Shown here piece by piece: positions 1 through 12,331 of a stretch of 20,419 nt of DNA; within the stretch, counting starts at the first letter, position 1; each line of letters begins with the position of its first letter. The position numbers and the translations under genes are program-made. The stretch is from an uncultured Rubritalea sp. Lineage in GTDB: Bacteria > Verrucomicrobiota > Verrucomicrobiia > Verrucomicrobiales > Akkermansiaceae. The notes under the pieces are model-generated. The model saw nothing but the letters and a program-made list of their open reading frames with translations. It had not been told where the DNA came from and did not search any database. The stretch is from NCBI GenBank assembly GCA_937951395.1, contig CALFBV010000202.1, positions 1 to 20,419 on the forward strand, given 5' to 3'.

Positions 1-2583
1 CTCTTCACCTTCTCCCTCTTCACTTTCTATTTCCTCATCATCCGGAACCACTCGCGCTGTATCTTGGAGCTTCACGCCATCTTTCATGGTGACGAGCTTC
101 ACTCCTTGAGTGTTACGCCCACATTCGCGGACGTCTGCACAACGGATTCTGATGGACTGACCATCTGATGTCATCAGCATTAGTTCATCTTCTGGGAACA
201 CGGTTGAGGCTGAAACAACCTCGCCTGTCTTCTCCGTGACTTTCATCGTGATGATACCCTTACCACCTCGTGACTGTGATCTGTAGTCAGAGAATGGTGA
301 GCGTTTTCCGATTCCGTTTTCAGAAGCGACAAGGAATGTCCCCTCTTCATTAACGATCGCCATACTTACCACATAGTCATCATCAGCCGGGCGGATACCT
401 CTAACACCGGCAGTTGCTCTACCTTGTGACTTGGCTTGGTGCTCTTCGAAGCGAAGTGACTTACCTTTTCGCGTTACGAGTATCACCTCGTCATCACCAT
501 TGGTGATGCGGACATCGATGAGGGTATTTCCTTCATCAAGCTTGATCGCTATGATCCCGTCCTTGCGGTAGTTCTTAAAGGCCGCGAGTGCGGTCTTCTT
601 GATCTTTCCACTGCGTGTGGCGAAAAGAACAAATTTATCTTCGGCCTGGAGTGTGATGTCATTTCCATCCTCATCAAGCTGGCGCTCAAGTCTCTGAGTG
701 GCGGCGATGCTTTCGTCAGGCTGCAGATTAAGAACATTCTTAATACTACGCCCTTTCGAAGCTCTAGAACCTTCCGGCAGACCATACACGCGCTCTACAT
801 ATACACGACCTGTGCTGGTGAAGAACATGAGATAGTCATGAGCAGCGGCAGAGAAGAGATGTTCTACGAAGTCTTGCTCATCATCTTTGGTTTGATTAGC
901 TTTCTTCGTGTCCATTCCTTTCACACCCTTGCCACCACGAGCTTGCACTCGATATTCAGCAGATGGAGTGCGCTTGATGTTACCTTTATTAGAAATTGTA
1001 ACAATCATGCCATCGTTGGAAATAAGATCCTCGATTGCAATCTCACCTTCGTCTGGAAGGATCGGGCAGTGACGTGGTGTCGCATGCTTCTCTTTGATCT
1101 CTAGCAGCTCTTCTTTAATAATCGCTAGAACACGGGCTTCTTTAGCAAGAATGTCCATGAAGTCTTTGATATCGATAAGAAGATTATCGTATTCGCCCTT
1201 CACCTTATCGCGCTCCATACCAGTAAGCTGGTAAAGTCGGAGTTCAAGAATAGCGTTTACCTGACGGTCTGTGAACACGTAGCGATCACCTTGGACAGAT
1301 GCTTGTGAGCGAATAAGAATCCCTAGTTGCTCAGCAGTTTCTAGTGGGAAATCATACTTCTTAAGTCTCTCACGAGCTTCATCTCGGTTCTTAGAATCAC
1401 GGATAATCTTGATGAAGTCATCGAGATGGCCGAGAGCAAGAAGGAATGCTTCTAAGTTCTCAGCACGTAGTTCTGCTTTTTTAAGAAGGTAGCGGGTTCT
1501 GCGGATGATGATTTCACGTCTGTGCTCGATGAATGCATCGAGACAGTCAAGAACTGACATCTGCTTAGGTCTACGCTCATGAATCGCGAGCATGTTCACA
1601 CCGAATGACGTCTCCATCGCAGTCAGTTTAAATATCTGATTCACCACTACTTGCGGACGCGCGTCACGCTTGAGGGTTATTTCAATACGTGTCTCATCAT
1701 CAGAGAGGTCACGCATTCCAGAAATATCTAGAAGGATTTTCTCTCTAACAAGTTCAGCAATTCTCAGCTGAAGTGTCGCACGGTTAACACCATGTGGCAC
1801 TTGAGTAATCGTAATGATAGAAACTCCTGAAGCCTTCTCAGTGATCTCCATAGTACCACGCATCTTGATACTTCCTCGTCCAGTGCGGAAGTAGCTATCA
1901 ATGCCTTTGAAACCACGGATTTCACAAGCACCCGCAAAATCAGGTCCCTTGATATACTGCTTCACCTCTTCAAAAGTAAGCTGTGGATTATCGATACGCG
2001 CGCAAACACCATCGATCACCTCACCCATATTGTGTGAAGGAATATTCGTGGCCATTCCCACCGCAATACCAGTTCCTCCATTGACTAGGAGGTTAGGAAT
2101 CGCTGCTGGGAGAACGACTGGCTCTTCACGCGTCTCATCGTAAGTTGGCTGCGTATCGACTGTTTCTTTCTCCAGATCGATCATCATCGCCGAGCCCATA
2201 TGAGTGAGTCTGGCCTCAGTGTATCGCATCGCAGCAGCGGCATCACCTTCCACCGAACCGAAGTTACCCTGACCATCAATGAGTATCTCACGCATCGTCC
2301 ATGGCTGCGCCATATTTACCAATGTGGTATAGATAGCGCTATCACCGTGTGGGTGATACTTACCCATCGTGTCACCCACAATACGCGCACTCTTCAAGTG
2401 TGCTTTGCTAGGCGTAAGGGAAAGGTCATTGTGCATCGCATACAAGATACGGCGCTGAGACGGCTTTAATCCATCACGCGCATCTGGTAAGGCACGAGAA
2501 ATAATCACCGACATCGAGTAGTCCAAGAAGGACTTAGACATTTCGTCAGCTACATTTACTACTTTTATATTATCGTTAGACAT
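1..2583 (-). CDS. gyrA: DNA gyrase subunit A (C-terminus cut by window edge)
   Basis: GyrA is the breakage-reunion and DNA-wrapping subunit of gyrase, which introduces negative supercoils with GyrB. The frame is open from the ATG at 2583 to base 1 (861 codons, no stop). It ends in an acidic tail typical of a GyrA C-terminus, so probably only a few residues are missing. The catalytic tyrosine is Tyr121 in RYTEARL (E. coli Tyr122). The quinolone-resistance region reads [11 protein letters not shown], with Ser82 at the E. coli Ser83 position and Thr86 at the Asp87 position. A GyrA-box, QARGGKG (547-553), and further blade repeats such as SRGGKG (771-776) mark the wrapping domain and argue against ParC. 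The start lies 19 bases after the gyrB stop, so the two are almost certainly co-transcribed. No Shine-Dalgarno sequence is visible before the ATG. Confidence 0.97.
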   Translation of the reverse strand, partial: MSNDNIKVVNVADEMSKSFLDYSMSVIISRALPDARDGLKPSQRRILYAMHNDLSLTPSKAHLKSARIVGDTMGKYHPHGDSAIYTTLVNMAQPWTMREILIDGQGNFGSVEGDAAAAMRYTEARLTHMGSAMMIDLEKETVDTQPTYDETREEPVVLPAAIPNLLVNGGTGIAVGMATNIPSHNMGEVIDGVCARIDNPQLTFEEVKQYIKGPDFAGACEIRGFKGIDSYFRTGRGSIKMRGTMEITEKASGVSIITITQVPHGVNRATLQLRIAELVREKILLDISGMRDLSDDETRIEITLKRDARPQVVVNQIFKLTAMETSFGVNMLAIHERRPKQMSVLDCLDAFIEHRREIIIRRTRYLLKKAELRAENLEAFLLALGHLDDFIKIIRDSKNRDEARERLKKYDFPLETAEQLGILIRSQASVQGDRYVFTDRQVNAILELRLYQLTGMERDKVKGEYDNLLIDIKDFMDILAKEARVLAIIKEELLEIKEKHATPRHCPILPDEGEIAIEDLISNDGMIVTISNKGNIKRTPSAEYRVQARGGKGVKGMDTKKANQTKDDEQDFVEHLFSAAAHDYLMFFTSTGRVYVERVYGLPEGSRASKGRSIKNVLNLQPDESIAATQRLERQLDEDGNDITLQAEDKFVLFATRSGKIKKTALAAFKNYRKDGIIAIKLDEGNTLIDVRITNGDDEVILVTRKGKSLRFEEHQAKSQGRATAGVRGIRPADDDYVVSMAIVNEEGTFLVASENGIGKRSPFSDYRSQSRGGKGIITMKVTEKTGEVVSASTVFPEDELMLMTSDGQSIRIRCADVRECGRNTQGVKLVTMKDGVKLQDTARVVPDDEEIESEEGEGEE

Positions 2584-2602
2584 GTTCTAAATTTTTTCTT
2601 GG

Positions 2603-5213
<2,611 letters not shown>

Positions 5214-5245
5214 AACACACCAAAAAGAACACTTTTTTTAGCGCG

Positions 5246-5317
5246 TTTATTCTAAAAAAACGGAATCTTTTTAGAAATAAACCACGCGTGGTAAACCGCT
5301 AATATTCAGAGGTTTAC
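5246..5317. repeat. Cluster of inverted repeats between rnd and gyrB
   Basis: Three dyads abut here. TTCTAAAAA (5250-5258) pairs with TTTTTAGAA (5268-5276) around a 9-base loop, and TTTA (5246-5249) with TAAA (5278-5281) extends the stem past one bulged A. ACCACGCGTGGT (5281-5292) is a perfect 12-base palindrome. GTAAACC (5291-5297) pairs with GGTTTAC (5311-5317) around 13 bases. The last dyad begins just after the rnd stop, so it may act in 3'-end formation. The AT-rich one lies upstream of gyrB and could be regulatory. None has a clean terminator T-run after it. Confidence 0.5.
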
Positions 5318-5319
5318 AC

Positions 5320-6369
5320 TTACAAACCCATGAGTCCAATTTGCCATTTCATGAGCACCTCAGATGGCTCTACTTCATTAGCAGCTAGAGCATCGATTAA
5401 TGCTCTTGAAATGATCAGACTTGAGTCGATGTCCAGCTCTTCAGCTGCTGCATCTCGCTGCTTAATCATTGCATCTACGCGGGCATCGAATGCCTCATCT
5501 TTTACACGCTTACCTTTAGCCTTTGGACGACGCGGCAAAGCGTCATCTGCTAGATTTTTCGCCTCTTCCACTGCTGCCAAAAATGCCTTTCTTCTATTAG
5601 GTCGATAGTGCTTAGGCAGATTCACAGACTTACCATCCATGAGCTCGAACACCCAGCTAATGAGTTGCTTGTTACCACAGACCATAAAGGTAGGCCTGTC
5701 CCAGGCCGCTGCCTGCTCATCCCTCCAGTACCAAAGCGCCCTAAGATAAGCTAGCGCACGTGGCTTCAACTTTCCTGAGCCACCTATTCGCCAAGGATCC
5801 TCCTTCTCCATGGGACGATCTAGCACTTTTTTTCTCGCCCACTCACAGCTCTCTACGAACCATTCATAGCGCCCTTTCTCATGGAGACCCGCAAGAATCT
5901 GATCCACTATTGATTTGAGAAACAGCACATCGTTGATGGCATACTCACGCATTTTTTCTGTGAGTGGACGTTTCGACCAATCAGCTTTTTGTGAACTTTT
6001 AGAAATTTCAACTCCTTGATAATGCTCCACGAGATTCCCATAGCCAAATTTTTTGACACCTAGTAAACGAGCACCTATCTGAGTATCCCAGATAACTGGA
6101 GGGACGACATCTAGGTCCTTGCGCATCATCACAATGTCGTAGTCTGCACCGTGCATCCAAAGCTCACCATCTTTGAGGAAGTCCTTGAGTGGCTGCATAT
6201 CCTCGACTGCAAGTGGATCGATCAGCTGATGCTTCTCACCATCGGTGAACTGCACTAGTGAGATTTTTTCGTGGTAATGATAAAGACTATCGCCTTCTAG
6301 ATCCATAGCACGGAAGTCTCCTTCCAGACTTTCTAAATAATCACTTAACTGCTGTGTGGTTTCTATCAT
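5320..6369 (-). CDS. rnd: Ribonuclease D
   Basis: RNase D is a 3'-5' exoribonuclease that trims tRNA precursors and other stable RNA. The 349-residue protein has the DEDDy catalytic set: Exo I as DLE (Asp23, Glu25), Exo II as HGADYD (Asp78), and Exo III as YAIND (Tyr143, Asp147). These correspond to E. coli Asp28, Glu30, Asp85, Tyr151 and Asp155. An HRDC-like helical domain follows at about residues 205-245 (KPRALAYLRALWYWRDEQAA), a part that helps bind RNA. Its length is close to E. coli RNase D (375). The ATG at 6369 lies three bases after the coaE-rho stop, so translation is probably coupled. A GGGA stretch about 11 bases upstream is the only candidate ribosome-binding signal. Confidence 0.93.
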   Translation of the reverse strand: MIETTQQLSDYLESLEGDFRAMDLEGDSLYHYHEKISLVQFTDGEKHQLIDPLAVEDMQPLKDFLKDGELWMHGADYDIVMMRKDLDVVPPVIWDTQIGARLLGVKKFGYGNLVEHYQGVEISKSSQKADWSKRPLTEKMREYAINDVLFLKSIVDQILAGLHEKGRYEWFVESCEWARKKVLDRPMEKEDPWRIGGSGKLKPRALAYLRALWYWRDEQAAAWDRPTFMVCGNKQLISWVFELMDGKSVNLPKHYRPNRRKAFLAAVEEAKNLADDALPRRPKAKGKRVKDEAFDARVDAMIKQRDAAAEELDIDSSLIISRALIDALAANEVEPSEVLMKWQIGLMGL

Positions 6370-6372
6370 CTG

Positions 6373-8430
6373 TTAGATCCCTTTAAGAAGGAGTTCGGTA
6401 TTGTTTTGGGTCTTACTGAGAGCCTTAAGAAGCGTCTGCACGGCATCCCCTACCGGCAATGCTGCTATCACCCGGCGAATCTCCAGCACTTTCTGCATTT
6501 CATCAGGATGATACAGGCGGTCATCATTACGCGTACCACTCTGCGGAATGTGAATGGCTGGATAAATTCTGCGTTCTGCTAGATCTTGATCTAGCCTTAT
6601 CTCCATGTTTCCTGTTCCTTTAAATTCCTCAAAGATCACTTCATCCATTCTACTTTCCGTTTCCACTAGCGCTGTCGCTAAAATGGTGAGGCTTCCTCCG
6701 CCTTCCACATTTCTGGCGGCACCGAAGAACTTGCGGCTCTTCTGCAGGGCTTGTGGATTTAGTCCACCAGAGCCAATGACTCCACCTTTCTGAGAATTAT
6801 TATGGCCACGCGCAAGACGTGTGAGTGAGTCTAACAGGAGCACTACATCTTTTCCTAACTCCACTAGTCTCTTGGCTCTCTCCAAAACAAGATCAGAAAC
6901 CTGGGCGTGCCTTCTTGATGACTCATCGAATGTTGAGCTGAAAATCTCTGCATCTACAGTCTCTTCGAAATCAGTCACCTCTTCTGGACGCTCGTCTAGC
7001 AAGAGCACAATGAGCTCCACTTCTTTGTGGTTTGCTTTAATAGACTTCGCAATGCTTTTAAGCAGGATCGTTTTACCTCCTCTCGGCGGAGCTACGATCA
7101 GCCCACGCTGCCCTTTACCGAGCGGAGCTACTAGATCTAACATACGGACACCTAATCCACCTTCTGCGCCATTTTCGAGAATAATTCTCTCATTCGGGAT
7201 CAGCGCGGTGAGCTTATCAAAAGGTTCTGGTTTTTCGTAGTTTGAAATTTCTAGATCTTCTACTGAGATCACTTCCATAGCTGAGAGATATTTATCTCTG
7301 CCACGTGGTGGACGCATTCTCACCATAATCTTTTGCCCCACACAGAGACCGTGTTTCTTGATGAGATCACCACCGATGTAGAGATCATCTGGTGAGGTCT
7401 TAAAGGACTTCATTGGACAGCGGAGCATAGCGTAGTTATCTTTCGCCTGCTCCATAAAGCCGTGACCTGTCAGCTCCGTCCCGTGTTTTCCGTAAAAGGA
7501 TAAAATATCGAACACCAATTGGCTCTTCATTGCCATAGGGTGGACTTTGATCGGCAGTGAGTCCGCTATGGCGTGTAGCTCAGCTAGGGGCTTCTCACGG
7601 AATTCATTAACCACGAGATTTTCAGGCACATCATATTGTGGCTCCTCTGGTTCTGATTTAGGTTCTGGTTGGTCAGCGTCTACAGCCTCTTTTGGTGCTT
7701 CCTCATCAGGCTTAGCTCCTTCCTCCACTACTGCTTCAGCTTTAGTCTTAGACTCAGTCTTTGCTTCAGGTATAGGGGTAAGTTTTCCCTCCTTACCGTC
7801 TAGGTTTAGTTCATCTTGCGTTTCTTCGCTCATTTTCTTTTGTTCTTTTATAAATCTATTTACTTGTGCTTCTAACACATTTTTTGGGCCTTCATTCCAT
7901 AGCACAACATCGGCACATTTCTCCTTATGGGAAATGGGGAGTTGAGCCGCAAGAATGGCATAAACCGTGGCATCATTGAATCCGCTCCTCATTTTTAGCC
8001 GCTGCACCTGCTTTTCATGCGATACAGCAACCACCAGATTTGCCTCCTGACCAAAGTCAAAGCCACCTTCAAACAAAAGTGGCACGTCGGCAACAAACAG
8101 CGATGCGCAACCACTATGCAGAGCTTCAGCCTGAATAGCAAGACATTCTTTTCTCACTCTCGGGTGAATGAAGTCCTGCAATCTCTTCTTCTGCCTCTCA
8201 TCTGAGAACACGACTTCGCGGAGGTAAGTTTTGTTGAGCTCCCCCTCTGTAGTTAAGGCGTCTCCGCCAAACAGTTTCTTGATCTCAGAGAGGACATCCT
8301 TATCTCGATAAAGTTGGTGCACACAGGCATCAGCATCGAACAATACTAGGTCCGGATCTGCAGATTGCATCATTTTTGCAGCTGTAGATTTACCTGTGGC
8401 TATCCCACCTGTTAGACCGAATGATTTCAT
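6373..8430 (-). CDS. coaE-rho: Fused dephospho-CoA kinase / transcription termination factor Rho
   Basis: One 685-codon frame encodes two complete housekeeping proteins. Residues 1-199 are CoaE, which phosphorylates dephospho-CoA in the last step of CoA synthesis: P-loop GGIATGKST (8-16), FDAD (31-34) and DVPLLFEGG. It matches the usual ~200-residue CoaE length. Residues 200-685 are Rho, the hexameric RNA helicase that ends transcription. After a Glu/Lys/Pro/Ala-rich, probably disordered segment (213-270) come the RNA-binding domain with SPDDLYIG, Walker A APPRGGKT (447-454), Walker [15 protein letters not shown], and [15 protein letters not shown] plus [10 protein letters not shown]. Met200 (codon 7833-7831) is where a separate Rho would start, but no stop separates the halves, so ribosomes starting at coaE must continue into Rho. 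An AGGAATAGG stretch precedes the ATG at 8430. An intrinsic terminator lies upstream, so a promoter must sit in the short gap at 8431-8510, but none is convincing. Confidence 0.93.
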   Translation of the reverse strand: MKSFGLTGGIATGKSTAAKMMQSADPDLVLFDADACVHQLYRDKDVLSEIKKLFGGDALTTEGELNKTYLREVVFSDERQKKRLQDFIHPRVRKECLAIQAEALHSGCASLFVADVPLLFEGGFDFGQEANLVVAVSHEKQVQRLKMRSGFNDATVYAILAAQLPISHKEKCADVVLWNEGPKNVLEAQVNRFIKEQKKMSEETQDELNLDGKEGKLTPIPEAKTESKTKAEAVVEEGAKPDEEAPKEAVDADQPEPKSEPEEPQYDVPENLVVNEFREKPLAELHAIADSLPIKVHPMAMKSQLVFDILSFYGKHGTELTGHGFMEQAKDNYAMLRCPMKSFKTSPDDLYIGGDLIKKHGLCVGQKIMVRMRPPRGRDKYLSAMEVISVEDLEISNYEKPEPFDKLTALIPNERIILENGAEGGLGVRMLDLVAPLGKGQRGLIVAPPRGGKTILLKSIAKSIKANHKEVELIVLLLDERPEEVTDFEETVDAEIFSSTFDESSRRHAQVSDLVLERAKRLVELGKDVVLLLDSLTRLARGHNNSQKGGVIGSGGLNPQALQKSRKFFGAARNVEGGGSLTILATALVETESRMDEVIFEEFKGTGNMEIRLDQDLAERRIYPAIHIPQSGTRNDDRLYHPDEMQKVLEIRRVIAALPVGDAVQTLLKALSKTQNNTELLLKGI

Positions 8431-8510
8431 TACCTATTCCTAACAGTTGAGATGATAGAACACACGAATATTTTTCGTTATGCAGACTGAAAGGCAGCTC
8501 TTTCCTCACA

Positions 8511-8546
8511 AAGAAAAAAGCGGAACCGAATGAACGGTTCCGCTTT
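8511..8546 (-). terminator. Rho-independent terminator of the pilus-like operon
   Basis: A 12-base perfect stem pairs AAAGCGGAACCG (8517-8528) with CGGTTCCGCTTT (8535-8546) around a six-base loop. On the minus strand the stem runs straight into T-rich sequence (TTTTTTCTTT, counting the stem end). It lies about 30 bases after the secretin stop and ahead of coaE-rho, so it separates the secretin operon from the housekeeping genes. Confidence 0.88.
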
Positions 8547-8576
8547 GAAAGTTGATTTGTGTGAATGGCAGATCGC

Positions 8577-11147
8577 CTACTCTCCTACTCCGATGGGAGG
8601 GAGAAGTCCATCACCATCTCCTGCTCCAGGACCTGATGGGACACCAACCACTGTGTTAGACACTGGCTGACCTGTAGCATCAATGATACGTGCTGTAACA
8701 AAGATGATGAGATTACTCTTGATGTGGTTTTCTGCCTTAGTCTGGAATAAACGTCCCACGAATGGAATGTCTCCAAGTATAGGTACTTTGTCCTCTACGT
8801 TCTGAACATCCTCTCTCATGAGTCCACCAACTGCTACTGTGTGACCATCATAGATAGTGAGCGAGGTGTTCACACGACGTGTGGAGAATACCGGCATCTC
8901 AATGCGGTTCTCTGTTATCGTGATCGTGATAGGGTTACCCAGTGCATCTGTAGCAGGTGACTGAATAGGTGACCCGTAGTTGATGAATCCTTCGAATTCA
9001 ACGATCTCTGGCTTGAAGGTAAGGTCAATCGTGTAACCATCTTCACCAAGTATAGGCTCTACTTCTAGAGTCACACCAGTGTTACGGGTCTCGAACGCTG
9101 TGGGCGTAGCTGGTGTAACAGGGAAGATAGACCCACCTGATACTCCGTCGTCAAGCCCACCACCAACACCAACTGCGTTAGGAAGTTCTGGTGGCTCATA
9201 CTCAGTAGGATAGATAAACTCACGAATGATCTCGATAGTAGCTCTCTCACCTGAGCGAGAAACGATACTAGGAGCAGTCATTACGTCAGTACCTTTTTTC
9301 TGAGCGAGTCCACGCATGATCATCTGCACCTGACCATCCGTGAAGAGGCCTGTAAGTGAGAGTATGCCAGGAGCTACGTTGCTATTCTGAGCTGTGCGGT
9401 TAGGATTATTCAGGAATGAGTCAATGCTATCTCTGCTGATAGCGTAGTCACCTGAGCGGTTACCACCAGTTACGATGTTAGACACACTCTGGTTCGCTCC
9501 GTTAGGAATACCGTCAACACTTACACCGCTGATAGGGCTTACGAAGTCGCTAGCATTTCTTCCGGCTGCGCTCCCAAGAGTTCCTCCACTTAGGAAAGAA
9601 CTGTTAGATGTGATGCCGAATGGAGAGATGATCCAGTCAAAACCGAGTTCATCAGTATTTTCCTGTGAGATCTCTACAAACTTAGTGAGCATCTTGATCT
9701 GTCTAGGCTTCCTCTTTGTGAGGTCGATGACCAGCTCTTCAACTTGGTCCAGAGCACTAGCAGTATTTCTTACGGTGAGCGTAGATCTCGCCTTACTGAA
9801 TCCTGCTGTTGCGCCCTCTGGGAATCTGATGCCTTGGAGTACGAGCAACTCAGCGACTGTCTTTGTAGGTGCACCAGTGCCATCTTCTTCTTCACCGAAT
9901 GGATCTAAATTTTCATCGCCGCCACCTGGTCCATCACTAATAAGGTTGATAAGATCTGGTGGAACGCGGAATGTGCGGACATACATTTCGTCATCATCTA
10001 CGTCTGTAGCTTTTAGGATAACAACTGAATAGTTCTCTACTTTAAAACGAAGACCTGTGTTTTGACAGATCTGTCTAAGAGCTTCCTCCATAGGAATGTT
10101 GCGGATCTTGAGAGTTCCGAGTTTGATATTCTCAATCTTGCCAGCCTCACTAGACGCTTCTACTCCTTCTCCCATTTCGTCTCCCGCATCTACTACTGTA
10201 GGATTACGGAATACAAAGTTAAGACCTTTTTTGTTAGGATCTAGTTCGTTTACATCAAGCTCTCTTGCACGAAGGCGGAGGAAGTTGATCGCATCTCTTA
10301 CTGTGGTGTCTTCTTCGAAGTCTACAACATCTAGCATGATGCTCTGGAGCTTCTGTCTCTGGTAGAGAGCAGGATTCACAGCAGAATTTAAGTTTGGCCC
10401 AACACTATTAACATTTTGAACTTGTGGCGGCACGGCGATTTCCCAGGCTTGATCTACCTGCATGAGCATTGCTGCTCTGGTTTGGTCATAAGCTGCGCGG
10501 TAGTAATCACTCTTAGCGGCATTTACTTTTTCTAGGCCACGTCTTGCTGCTTTGTTATAAGGGTCAATTCTAAGCACCTCTTTAAACTCAAGTGTAGCGT
10601 GATCAAACTGCGCTTGATCATAGTAGCTGTGAGCTCTGTAGAGAAGCTTACGCACCTTCTCTACGTTCTTCACGTGAGCATGGGTGAGTGTAGGGCTTGT
10701 GCGGATAGGATCATCTAGGTATTCGAGGTGCTTTTTAGCAACCACATTTCCTGGATCTTTCTCTAGGATCTCATCAAGAAGCCCTCTAGCCTCTGTGTAT
10801 CTACCGGTTCTACGATACGTCTGCGATAGAGCGATGGAGCCATCTAAAAGATGGCCGATATACTCACGGCGTCTGTCAGCAGCGATCGGACCTTGTGGTA
10901 GCATGGTTACTGCCTTTCGGTATTGATTCACTGCTTCTTCGTAATCTCGGTCTGCGTAGGCTTTGCGCCCAACGAGGATTGCTTTGTCTGCCTCTGCTAT
11001 TTGTAGTCCTCTTCTAGCTACCTCTGCTTGCACGAGACTGTTCTCGTGAGCGGAAGCTGTACTAGAAACTACAATCGGCATAGCTATTGCAACAGCCATT
11101 AACATAGCGGCTGTTCTACTGGATCGATGCGTAGGTGTGTTTTCCAT
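8577..11147 (-). CDS. PilQ-like secretin with N-terminal TPRs (Amuc_1098 type)
   Basis: Predicted outer-membrane secretin, the gated ring through which type IV pili or secreted proteins pass. The 856-residue protein has a signal peptide (1-33, basic start, hydrophobic core, cleavage near ASA-HE) and TPR-like helices (about 54-210, with ILEKDPGN and VLRIDPYN repeat ends). Two STN-like segments follow (about 266-314 and 336-380), then a secretin N-domain (430-477). The secretin core runs from PRQIKML (481) to about 822 and contains the family signature VAVGGL...VPILGDIPFVGRLF (771-801). The tail is Gly/Pro-rich. As the last gene of the block it occupies the PilQ place. The 147-base gap upstream is AT-rich on its near side and could hold an extra promoter. 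Homology to Amuc_1098 rests on recalled architecture and neighbours. No pilotin lipobox protein is seen nearby. Confidence 0.93.
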   Translation of the reverse strand: MENTPTHRSSRTAAMLMAVAIAMPIVVSSTASAHENSLVQAEVARRGLQIAEADKAILVGRKAYADRDYEEAVNQYRKAVTMLPQGPIAADRRREYIGHLLDGSIALSQTYRRTGRYTEARGLLDEILEKDPGNVVAKKHLEYLDDPIRTSPTLTHAHVKNVEKVRKLLYRAHSYYDQAQFDHATLEFKEVLRIDPYNKAARRGLEKVNAAKSDYYRAAYDQTRAAMLMQVDQAWEIAVPPQVQNVNSVGPNLNSAVNPALYQRQKLQSIMLDVVDFEEDTTVRDAINFLRLRARELDVNELDPNKKGLNFVFRNPTVVDAGDEMGEGVEASSEAGKIENIKLGTLKIRNIPMEEALRQICQNTGLRFKVENYSVVILKATDVDDDEMYVRTFRVPPDLINLISDGPGGGDENLDPFGEEEDGTGAPTKTVAELLVLQGIRFPEGATAGFSKARSTLTVRNTASALDQVEELVIDLTKRKPRQIKMLTKFVEISQENTDELGFDWIISPFGITSNSSFLSGGTLGSAAGRNASDFVSPISGVSVDGIPNGANQSVSNIVTGGNRSGDYAISRDSIDSFLNNPNRTAQNSNVAPGILSLTGLFTDGQVQMIMRGLAQKKGTDVMTAPSIVSRSGERATIEIIREFIYPTEYEPPELPNAVGVGGGLDDGVSGGSIFPVTPATPTAFETRNTGVTLEVEPILGEDGYTIDLTFKPEIVEFEGFINYGSPIQSPATDALGNPITITITENRIEMPVFSTRRVNTSLTIYDGHTVAVGGLMREDVQNVEDKVPILGDIPFVGRLFQTKAENHIKSNLIIFVTARIIDATGQPVSNTVVGVPSGPGAGDGDGLLPPIGVGE

Positions 11148-11294
11148 GATTAAATATAGGTTCGTGTATTTTAGGGTGGTTTGGGAAGCGTTTTTTTTAC
11201 TTTTTGTAAAATTTTTTAATACTGTAGTTACTCGTTTTAAGTTGACTCTGCTCAGAGCGTTACCATTGCTAGGCTTAAGAGGCCTTTGTTACCT

Positions 11295-12305
11295 TTATTT
11301 TGCTTTGCTTACTTCTATCTCGACGCTCTTTTTCTCGCCGTCGACTTCATATTCTATTTCGACTTTGTTGTCTTTTTGTGACTTGAAGGTGTATGGCTTA
11401 GATTTACTTTCAGGGTCAAATGGTAGAGAAAACTTTCCTCCCATAGGAACATCAAATGGGGTTTCCATCCCATCAATGTCTAAATGGAGAGTGGATGTGT
11501 AGTCTTTGAGGTTTGCTCTTTTACCATAGTAGAGCTTGAACTGCCCTTTATTATGTAGCTCCGCAGTATCTTTCAAGAGATAGTACTCCCCATTTTCACC
11601 TGGAATAGCTGGATCTTGCTTTCTCTCTAGAGCCTCGAAACGATTAGTGAATGATTTATTCCTAGGTCTAGCTGGGAATCTCCCCCCTATGCCAAGCGTA
11701 GCTGTATCTGAATCTCTTTGAAAAGCACCTTTAGGCGCTCTGACTCTAAAAGAAAACATGCTTCTGTTTGCATCCAGTCTCGTCCAACCTAGAGTATATG
11801 GCTGGTCTTTGATATCAGTGCATTTCAACTTAGCAATGAAGTCTGGATGGCTTTTAACATCTGTAGGGTCTGTAGCCGCATCATGTTCTGCGCGGTTATC
11901 AAAGCCATCTTTGTCTGAATCTAGCTCTGGCCCATCCTCCAATTTATAAGCATCTAGCTTGTATCCTTTCCACCAACCAAGCTTCATGCCTGGGTGGATC
12001 TCAAAGTCATCATCTAGCGCATGGATCCCAGACTTTCCCTTGATGCTATAGAGAGGAGTAGAAATGAAGCTCCGCACTTCATTGCCATTACTTTCTTTCC
12101 CATCAAAACCGTAATCTGCTGAGAATTTAGCTTTCGCTGTTGCGAGACCGCTTCTTTGCTCTATTTCAACGGTGTTGTTAGGCACTGCTTTCCTAGGGGC
12201 TTCTACTTTATCCCCTCCTGAGAATACTGAGTATCCTACTGCAATGGCAGCCACTGCTGCGATACCGAGTGCGGCTTTATCGTAATTTTCTGATAACCAA
12301 GACAT
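11295..12305 (-). CDS. Single-pass membrane protein in the PilP position (Amuc_1099 type)
   Basis: The 336-residue protein has a short cytoplasmic start (MSWLSEN), one membrane helix (about 11-28) and a large periplasmic part. Residues 128-149 contain DSDKDGFDNRAEHDAATDPTD, with the Asp/Asn spacing of calcium-binding thrombospondin-3/EF-hand-like repeats common in verrucomicrobial envelope proteins. The rest looks beta-rich, and I recognise no named domain. Its place between the PilO-like protein and the secretin is that of PilP, which links the inner-membrane platform to PilQ. Unlike PilP it shows no lipobox. The N-terminus resembles that of the upstream gene product (MSW-x-x-EN, then an Ala/Gly-rich helix). 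It begins 26 bases after the upstream stop. Its role as PilP equivalent is inferred from gene order only. Confidence 0.8.
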   Translation of the reverse strand: MSWLSENYDKAALGIAAVAAIAVGYSVFSGGDKVEAPRKAVPNNTVEIEQRSGLATAKAKFSADYGFDGKESNGNEVRSFISTPLYSIKGKSGIHALDDDFEIHPGMKLGWWKGYKLDAYKLEDGPELDSDKDGFDNRAEHDAATDPTDVKSHPDFIAKLKCTDIKDQPYTLGWTRLDANRSMFSFRVRAPKGAFQRDSDTATLGIGGRFPARPRNKSFTNRFEALERKQDPAIPGENGEYYLLKDTAELHNKGQFKLYYGKRANLKDYTSTLHLDIDGMETPFDVPMGGKFSLPFDPESKSKPYTFKSQKDNKVEIEYEVDGEKKSVEIEVSKAK

Positions 12306-12331
12306 AATTTTTGTAGTTTAGGATTACTGAG

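Noticed and set aside
7547..7945. 132-codon plus-strand Ser-rich frame opposite the CoaE-Rho linker
   Set aside because: Arises from the low-complexity Glu/Lys/Ala linker read on the other strand.
8464..8478. ACGAA/TTCGT dyad upstream of coaE-rho
   Set aside because: Five-base arms in AT-rich sequence; no supporting promoter elements.
8585..8776. 63-codon minus-strand frame overlapping the secretin C-terminus
   Set aside because: The secretin frame itself reads through the conserved signature here without interruption, so there is no frameshift to explain.
9475..10032. 185-codon plus-strand frame inside the secretin gene
   Set aside because: Antisense shadow of conserved secretin domains with no domain or start signal.
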